Assembly: GCA_003008705.1 (NCBI GenBank)
Contig: PDUO01000025.1
Coordinates: 375,709-439,708 of the forward strand
Direction: 5' to 3'
DNA length: 64,000 bases
Source of the DNA: Pezicula radicicola
Lineage: Eukaryota > Ascomycota > Leotiomycetes > Helotiales > Dermateaceae
The position numbers and the translations under genes were made by a program. A model generated the notes under the pieces. The model ran no database searches. It saw only the letters and a list, made by a program, of their open reading frames with translations, and had not been told where the DNA came from. Positions 56,974-64,000 of the stretch are shown one piece after another; the stretch's first letter is position 1, and each line of letters starts with the position of its first letter.

Positions 56974-58738
56974 TACAGAAGATAATATGCCCGAGACCTG
57001 TCGTCCCACGTTGAAACGAAGATGATAGTAATAGAGTCGCAGTAGATTAAAAGTAAGACAGAAAGAAGGGCGAAGTGGGTGTCATGAGATAAACCATCAA
57101 TAATAATTCAGCATCTTATGATCTCTGGGCTGTAGCTCGCTGTTCCATCTGATAGGGAGCCAGGAGCTAGGCAAGGGACAGGCACATATTTTCCCAAATT
57201 CAGGTACAGTGGTGCTGAAACTCTCGACTAAATTAAGCAGAGACCCGCCTGGCTGAAAAACAAGCGCGCCCTGAAAAAGGCCGATGGTAGAGGGGTTCGC
57301 AGGCACAGTCTCACAGAGGGCCCCCCCACCCCCCAGTGAGCGAGGGCGATCCACGAAGGAAAGGCGATGATGCTGCAAACCACTGCAGACCGACCACCAC
57401 CACCAGCCTGTGCTTGTGCCCCGTCAGTCAGTACGAAAGGGAAAGGAGAGAGAATGGAGGAGGAGTCGTCGCTGCTGCACTGTCAAGGCGCCCCCTTACA
57501 CTTTGCTTTCCTGACAGAATCTTTGCCTATTCGCCTATCTGCCTCTAACCATATCGCCTTGGGGTTGATTATTGGTCTCGATTCGACTGGCTTTGAGGGT
57601 CCTCGGAAGTCTGGCAGAGACTAGCTAGCACGCGATTCTTCATCAACTACCTCATGCTCATGCTTCTGGTTCCTGTACTACAGTTCTACTACTGTACCGG
57701 ACTCGATACACTACTGTACGCATTTCTGATCTCTGACTAGTGTGTCCTATATTGTACATACATTCAGACAGACCCCGACATCCATCCTAGGTGCTCAGAC
57801 GCAAGAGCCGCGTCGCTGTTCTCTCTGCTCTCCCTCTCCCCCCTCCTCCGCCTCTGACTTTCTTACTATTCATTCTTATTACCTGATTAATACTCCGTAC
57901 CTTATTCCCTTTCACCTGTGATGCGCCTCTCGTAGCCATTCGTAAGCGTCTCGCTTATCTGTCCATCACTGTTTAGCTCATCCTCGCATGCCAGGATCCA
58001 TCTCGTTCAGCAGCCATCATCATCCTTCCAACAAACCTTCGTCGACTCTTCTTCTCTGCTTCCCCTCCACCACCTGCAGCTCTCTCTTCCTTCCCCCGTC
58101 ACGACTCCCTCCCCAGTATTCTGTCCTCAACACCGTGCCACCCCGATTCCATTTCTTCACTCTTTGTAATCTTTTTCATAGTCGCTGCAGCCAGATCATA
58201 TCTCGGATCAATACACCTAACGTAGATATTTCCTTCGTCTGACGCTATCCTGGTCCGACTATTGAAAAGGCCCGCCGTCTCGAGTAGGGAGGACAAGGTC
58301 GAAGCACGTTCACCCGGTCGCATAACCGCCTCCTCATTATTCCCCCGCCTTCCTCTTATCAACCACCACTATCGTGAGATAACACCTATAACATCGCAAA
58401 AGAGAGGTTTTCTGCATCATCGTATACACTTGGGCTGGGTTGAGAAGCAGCTGCTGGTCAAGTTCTGCCACCATCTGACTTGCCGCAGACGCCGAGCTCA
58501 CGACTGCACCATTCATCCCAGGTACCTGGCCGGCTGACAAAGGGCACAACACATCTCTCATATGTCTTGATGCGCTGATATAGCATCTTCCTCTTCCATC
58601 GCCCCGACCACCTCACCACTCCTCTCTGACCTTCCTCGAAGCACCTTCATCTCGCCGTCTCGAGTGGTCGTCCTCCCAGCCTCCTCCGTCATATCTGCAT
58701 ATCATTCTAGACCCGATCAACACAACATCACCATCACA

Positions 58739-60988
58739 ATGGCTTTTCGCCCTGTGAATACAAATCTTGCGCCGGACACATACACTCGTAATAGCGACGA
58801 CACAACTCCCACAACTCCACGACCCAACACCGCCCCGAGTACTCAGCCTCAACCGATGACTCGAGACGACGCAACGACGCCAACGAGGGCTACATTTGGT
58901 GCAATGGCAAGTCAAAGACCTCTGCCTGCATCGCCATTTCCTGCGGCTCTTTCGGTACCAGAGAATGCCGCATCTGCAAAGTCGGCATTACAACGTGGCG
59001 ACTCTCAGCATTCGGCGAAGTCAACGAATTCAGAGGACATCAATATGGACGATTCAGACGGAGAAGACGGCTCGAACGAGGGGAGCGTCAATGCGGATGG
59101 AACAAGATCATCGAAGAAGAAGAAGTCGCAAAGATTCTACTGCGAAGATTTCCCCCCTTGTACTTTGAGCTTCACACGAAGTGAGCATCTGGCTCGGCAT
59201 GTTAGGTAGGACAGTCATTTGGGTCCCACACTGATACTTGCTAACGTCGGTAGAAAACACACGGGGGAACGACCCTTTCAATGTCACTGCTCTCGTCGAT
59301 TTTCACGTCTAGATAACCTTCGTCAGCATGCTCAGACCGTGCATGTGAACGAGGAGATCCCTCAGGACTCTTTGGCAGCTACTGGGACGAGGTTTCAGAG
59401 ACAGGTGCGAACCGATAGAGTAAGGCAACCAGGAAGCAGATCAAGAGCTTCAACTGCTGGGAGTCAGACTCCTCACCGAGGCCACCAACGGAACGCACTC
59501 TCCACTTCCAGCATAAGCTCGTATGGATCGGTGCATAGCCCAAGAGACGATTTGAGAAGGCGTCCGCCGCCCTTGGTTATGGCAAATGATCCTCGGGCAA
59601 CAAGACTGTCCCATGAGATGTACCGACCTGATAGCCCAACTCAATTTCAGTATCGGCCTGCATCTCCTGGCGGCTTCAGCACACCTACATCAGCCACTTT
59701 CTCTACCGGTCAGAATAGTCCAAGGTGGGGTTCCGCCATGCAGTCGCCTATCTCCTCTCATTCTCGGACAGCCAGCCTCTATGCTGGGCACCGAACCCCC
59801 GGCCGACGACTGTCAGTTCCTTCTGCGGGCAATCCATTCCAGTCGCCAGGAGGCTATGCGGGGCCTCCAGTGCTGGGTGCACTTAACACGTCGAACAGCA
59901 GTCAATACTCGCCATCAAATAGCATGCTTGCAAGCCCGACAACCTCGACCACTTCTGCTTGGTCTCGTCGGGAGTCGATTGGAAATGCATCGGACGAAGC
60001 TTGGAGGCGTAGAACATGGCATCCTGAGACATACTCACATTTCACAAGCAGGCTGCAGAATGTCACAACACCGAACTATTATTCATCTGGACCTCCACCA
60101 CCACCTCAGTCTGTTGTTCCGAGTAACGCACCTCCTCTCACTACTCGTCTCCCTGGTATTGAGAGCTTTGATCCCCTTCGCAGACCAGCCACACCTCCTC
60201 GTCGTGCCCCGAGTCCCATGATGATTGATACTCCTAGCAGAGCTCCAATGCATCCAACTGCAGGCCAATACGAGCAGGATAGAGCTCCAATGCCAAACCC
60301 AGCAGGACACTATGGTGGGGAGAGGCGAGACTCAACTTCGCAATGGGACATGGGTATTCACCGTAACCTCACTCGTCTCGATATTGCTCAAGGTCCCCCA
60401 ACAGATGGTGCAGGTTCGTGGGCTTCCGATGCCAACCGTGCGGTACAAGCTCAAGCGGAACAGGCTCGCGGTCAACCCACGGTGAGATTTGAGCAGTCAT
60501 CAGCATACCCTGCTCGCCCAGCACCCTCAGGTACTTACCATCATCAAAGTGCGCCGCCGCTCACACCTAGAGAAGCGAAACGTCAAGGTTGGTATCATGG
60601 ACCTATCGCCCCATCTCACCCTTCTCACGAGCCTATCCATCAACGAACATCTCCAGCAGATTCAAGTGGTTCGGAGGGTGGCATACCAGGAACCCCCAGC
60701 AGCGTATCCGCAGGAGAATACAACCCTTCGATTGTTCACTCTAGCGGCTGGGTAGAGTCCCATGCGGTTCCTGACTCCCGGCCTCCTCCTATTCAAGCAA
60801 CTAATGGGTATCAAAATTACCCTCCCCCAAATGATGGCAGTTACACATATGCTCCGGGCCATGGACCATCACAGCCGCTGAATCGGGGTTCTCACCAGGT
60901 CCCGAAACAGAATACCAACATGTCAGGGCTAGAGGCGTTGGTAGCTGTTGCGACTAGCGAAGAAAATGTTGCTGCTACTGCTTATTGA
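58739..60988 (+). CDS. two-finger C2H2 transcription factor
   Basis: Exons 58739-59205 and 59254-60988 give 733 residues. The 48-base intron with CTTGCTAAC branch site splits the first finger at its last His region, a common fungal position. Finger 1 is [21 protein letters not shown]; finger 2 is [23 protein letters not shown], joined by the canonical HTGERP linker. Ahead lie a Thr/Pro-rich stretch, an acidic [11 protein letters not shown] patch and a KKKK basic run. Behind are 500 residues rich in Pro, Ser and Gln with many SP and TP sites, ending [17 protein letters not shown]. Fingers of this EHLARH-type occur in yeast stress and carbon regulators; the target here is unknown. The frame extends left only through GTG, so ATG 58739 is the start. 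Confidence 0.92.
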
Positions 60989-62191
60989 GGTGGAATCGGC
61001 AAGCAGACTTTCGAATTTTCCAACTGTTCGCTGGTAATGAGTATTGAACTGCCATTGATGCTAGCTACTCAGCGTCGAGGTTCCGCTGAGCTTTATTATC
61101 TTCATGTTTTCATCTTCCAGTCTCCACCACCATCACAACGACATCAAATTACTACCACATTACCTACCCGTCGGTACCATTTGTTGCCATATATGACTAC
61201 CAATGACACAAACATTACTACTCATACCCGGTTCTACTAGTTGTTTCTACGATCTATGGCACCGTCATTTATGGCCCAGGGCCTTCGTCTCCACCTACCT
61301 GCTTCAATCCTCAAATTCGTCGATTCGGCACCACACCACTCCTACAATCTATCTTCGAGCATCTAGAGAGCAAGATCATCATCTGCCTTGGTGTATATAG
61401 GCTACACTTCTTTCGGTTCCATATATTTCCGGTTCCATTTCGTCGCTCTTCTGAAGATACCCGGCATTTTATCTTTTCTTTTGGTTATATACTTTTTGCA
61501 ATTTGCCATGTTACGATTGATGAATCTCACGCATATACGGTCCGCATACGAGTTCCATGACATTAGGAGGTTGGGCTGGGCTAGCGTTCGAGTTTGTTTT
61601 GCGTTGTGCCCGCGTTTATGTTGGCTTTTTGGTGGAGTTTTTGTTCCTGATCGGTTAGCATTGATTTTAATCTGCTTTGCATGTTTTGCACGCATGTTTT
61701 TCTATCTTGTTTCCTGTAACTTTGAGGGTTCTTCTGAGCATGTTTGAAATGGGTGGATCTCTTCTTTTTTTGGGTGGGCAGAGATATGATACTGTTACTT
61801 TTGATACCCCATACCCAAACGTGCTTTTCGTTGTCATTCGTTTCTTTATAATGTGGGGAAGAGCGTGGCGTGGAGGACAGTCAGCTTGAGGCGATTGACT
61901 CGTTGACTAGCGAGGAGTTGAGATGCATGGGATGGATTTGGAAGCCCAACTAGGCGTTATCTACGAGGGATTGAGGTGTGATGTCGATAATCTTGGTCTT
62001 GATTTAGCTGAATGTTATTTGTGTTGATATGCTTGCTGTCCTGGACCTTCACGATTGTGTTGCGTGGTGATGAAATTATGCCAACATCTTATGATTCACT
62101 AAATTTATGAAAGTGTTAACGATGATCCAACATGGTGATCACTTTGAGGAAACCTAGTTGGCTTGAGTAATTCAGCAGTATTAGGCAAAAA
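60989..62191. other. 3' flank of the C2H2 gene, no gene
   Basis: Probably a long 3' UTR at first. Open frames at 61388-61747 (plus) and 61402-61695 (minus) have no motif. Confidence 0.45.
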
Positions 62192-62216
62192 GGTTAGGGT
62201 TAGGGTTAAGGGTTAG
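62192..62216. repeat. interstitial TTAGGG (telomere-type) tract
   Basis: GGTTAGGGTTAGGGTTAAGG followed by GTTAG: about four units of the fungal telomere repeat TTAGGG, one with an extra A. Confidence 0.85.
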
Positions 62217-62700
62217 AGGTGAAGCCCCTTTTCTTGCTCGCTCGCTTAACTTCCTTGCGCACAGAGAAGTGATCTGTCTCAGTGAAACGAGGTGATGTAA
62301 TTTCGAAATGGCGTTTCACCAGTTTTCGTTTTATATTTATTATAGACGCGTATGTGGACCTCTCTCTTACAGGGAAGATCTTAGGTTGATGTGTTTGAGA
62401 TGTTGAATAATGAAAGGGTTACTGTGATCAAATCAAGCCCAAGCTTTCTCTACATTTCTATTTACCGTAGGTAGGTAGGTAGCTTATGAAAAAATGGGTT
62501 TGAATATTTTGAATTGAATGGTGGGAATTGTTGAGGTAGTTAGGAGGGGGGTGGGGTTAATTTGATTTGGTTTATTTGCTTTGGTGGCTCTTTTATAACT
62601 TGAACTTCTATAAAATCATGATGAATTAATTGCTCGCTTATTGGAAAGGAGGAAGTAAGTTTGTTATTCTAACACTGATTCATTCAAGTTTCAGCTATCT
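62217..62700. other. intergenic, promoter side of xylanase relic
   Basis: Includes a GTAGGTAGGTAGGTAG microsatellite near 62466-62481. No gene. Confidence 0.45.
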
Positions 62701-63762
62701 ATGAAAATCGAAATGATTTTCTTTACTTCTCTATTCTTGTTTTCTGTTCTTATTAGCTCCTTTATTCCTCGCTTCTTCGTCAATGGAGTCTCGGCCGCTG
62801 CCCACCGTGTCGCTCCTAGACAAGCCATAATAACAAGTACAGCCGGTACTAACAATGGATCCTATTATTCTCTTTTGGCGGATGGTGGTGAGACTCAGGG
62901 TTATACGAATGGTAATGCTGGTTAATATAGTGTTACTTGCAAGGTCTGGGGATGATGGGAATTTCGTTGCTGGGAAGGGTGGAGTATTGGGAGTGCGTAG
63001 TGTGTATTTATTTTTCTTTCTTTTTCTCTTCTTTAAATTTTTAATTGGTTTCAATTTTCCCTGGTGCCCTTTTTTTGGTGTTATATCTTTTTTCTTTTTA
63101 AAGATTTTTTAAAGGAGGGGAAGTTTTTCATCTGGAGGGAAAAGAATGGAGGGATTAAGATAATTGATTCAAAGTATTTTGATGATGTCTATCTTTTATA
63201 ATTTTAGGAATAGAATATATCGTGGAACTTTTGATCTAGATGGGAATGTGTACTTCTCGATCTATGGCTGGACAACTTCTTTACCCTTTGTAGAATACGT
63301 ATGTATTGGGGGGCACTTTTATGCTATTTGGGAGTAATTTAAGAGGAGTTTCTCTTAAAACATTCCCTTTTAAGACATATTTCAGAAACAACAACTCCAA
63401 AATGCTCCTACAGAAGAAGTTAATTAATTACTAACTTCCCTCCTTTTACGGAACAGTACATAGTAGAATCCTACAGAACCTATAACCAAGGATATAGTTC
63501 CACTGCAACTTATAAAGGATCTGTAACTTCTGATGGTTCTTCTTATGATATTTATTTGAATGTTAGTGCTGATGTGGATATTATTATGGGTACTGCTACT
63601 TTTAATCGGTTTTGGAGTATTAGATCTGATAAGAGGGTTGGTGCTACTGTTGATATTGGGGCTTATTTTGATGCTTGGATGGCTTTGGGGAGTTTCGGGT
63701 ATTAGATTGTTGCTACTGAGGGGTATGAGAGTAGTGGGGGGCCGGATATTGTTGTTGTATAG
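62701..63762 (+). pseudogene. GH11 endo-1,4-beta-xylanase, inactivated
   Basis: From ATG 62701 a signal peptide (FFTSLFLFSVLISSFIP) leads to GTNNGSYYSLLADGGET and YTNGNAG, then TAA 62923 where the family has Gln before YSV. Frame changes follow around NFVAGKG and WSIGSA. A later piece reads IYRGTFDLDGNVYFSIYGWT and PFVEY with the nucleophile Glu. After the intron 63299-63457 come YIVESYRTYNQGYSS, GSVTSDGSSYDIYLN, FNRFWSIRSDKRVGA and FDAWMALGSFGY. TAG 63703 replaces the family Gln before IVATEGYESSGG, which still carries the acid/base Glu. At least two nonsense codons and two frame shifts: a dead plant-xylan hydrolase. Confidence 0.88.
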
Positions 63763-64000
63763 TAAGCGGATTGAGTGATTTTGTTTTGAAGTATTATAAA
63801 GTAGAGAATTTATATACGGTTGAATTCTTGGTGTGAAGCTCTCTCTACGGTATAGGTCAAGAGCTAGGGATTTTTGAGAGCAATGTTATCTCTTCTCATT
63901 AGATCGAAAGTCGACCTCAAGTCATAAAGAACAGTAATTGGGTATGGTTTATTTCAGCATAACGAGCATTCAGCTTCAACATGATGAATAGAAATCGAGG
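63763..64000. other. right-edge flank
   Basis: 3' flank of the xylanase relic; nothing seen. Confidence 0.5.

Larger units (their letters stand above)
54134..58738. other. AT-rich relic DNA, then long upstream region of the C2H2 gene
   Basis: To about 54700 the DNA is AT-rich and repeat-like. From 55000 it becomes richer in G+C with microsatellites and pyrimidine runs, and stays gene-free for 3.7 kb up to the C2H2 regulator. Many short open frames occur on both strands but none has a domain. The last ~900 bases are strongly CT-rich, as in fungal leaders, so a long 5' UTR with upstream AUGs is likely. Confidence 0.5.

Noticed and set aside
57100..58560. Several 70-100 codon frames in the upstream region of the C2H2 gene
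   Set aside because: Present on both strands at equal length, low complexity, no conserved motif.
61388..61747. 119-codon plus-strand open frame after the C2H2 gene
   Set aside because: Hydrophobic by base composition only (T-rich); overlapped by an equally long antisense frame; likely 3' UTR.
1..64000. tRNA or rRNA genes, CRISPR arrays, secondary-metabolite cluster
   Set aside because: No GGTTCGAATCC-type T-arm with a matching acceptor stem, no regular spacer arrays, and no polyketide or peptide synthase genes were seen; the tyrosinase, transporter and reductase neighbourhood is not enough to call a cluster.

Overview
This window is nuclear DNA of a filamentous ascomycete. The evidence is short GT-AG introns with CTAAC/CTGAC-type branch sites, and fungal-only families: Clr5-ankyrin, DUF3431, DUF1996-WSC, HET and fungal CorA-like proteins. 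A Leotiomycetes genome, perhaps Sclerotiniaceae-like, is an inference from the gene repertoire and general sequence style. It is not shown by any single feature. No bacterial, viral or CRISPR features were seen.

Layout. 1-3.4 kb: the 3' end of one gene, a conserved hypothetical protein (minus) and a DUF3431 membrane protein (plus) read divergently. 3.9-5.6 kb: wreck of a GAF-type hybrid histidine kinase carrying a MITE. 7.0-10.6 kb: tandem 71-bp repeats, then an intact Clr5-ankyrin gene. 11-18 kb: MITEs, a solo LTR, a dead DUF1264 (OBAP-like) gene and an intact glutathione transferase with a GC-AG intron. 18-21 kb: an APH-fold kinase and a Cys-rich single-pass membrane protein. 22-24 kb: a shattered HET gene. 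25.4-28.8 kb: an intact ten-exon CorA-like transporter. 30-37.5 kb: a reductase with one stop, a secreted tyrosinase, an epimerase relic, an unrecognised relic and an intact MFS transporter. 38-44 kb: a solo LTR, two disrupted small genes and a class II peroxidase pseudogene. 44.7-53.3 kb: a DUF1996-WSC wall protein, a Zn2Cys6 regulator and a truncated saccharopine-dehydrogenase-like gene. 53-64 kb: AT-rich relic DNA, a long upstream region, a two-finger C2H2 regulator, an interstitial TTAGGG tract and a GH11 xylanase pseudogene.

Overall theme. About a dozen reading frames are intact and about eleven are decayed. Several of the premature stops sit where the family has Gln or Trp, which fits CpA to TpA (RIP-like) change. 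The dead genes are largely accessory functions: plant-wall hydrolase, peroxidase, incompatibility and signalling. The window looks like an accessory, gene-decay-rich region bearing small non-autonomous elements: one short solo-LTR family in three copies with target-site duplications, and three MITE families. I did not find a convincing new multi-gene system. The most unusual points are the short LTR family, the GC-AG intron, the three-CxxC insert in the CorA-like protein and the concentrated gene decay.
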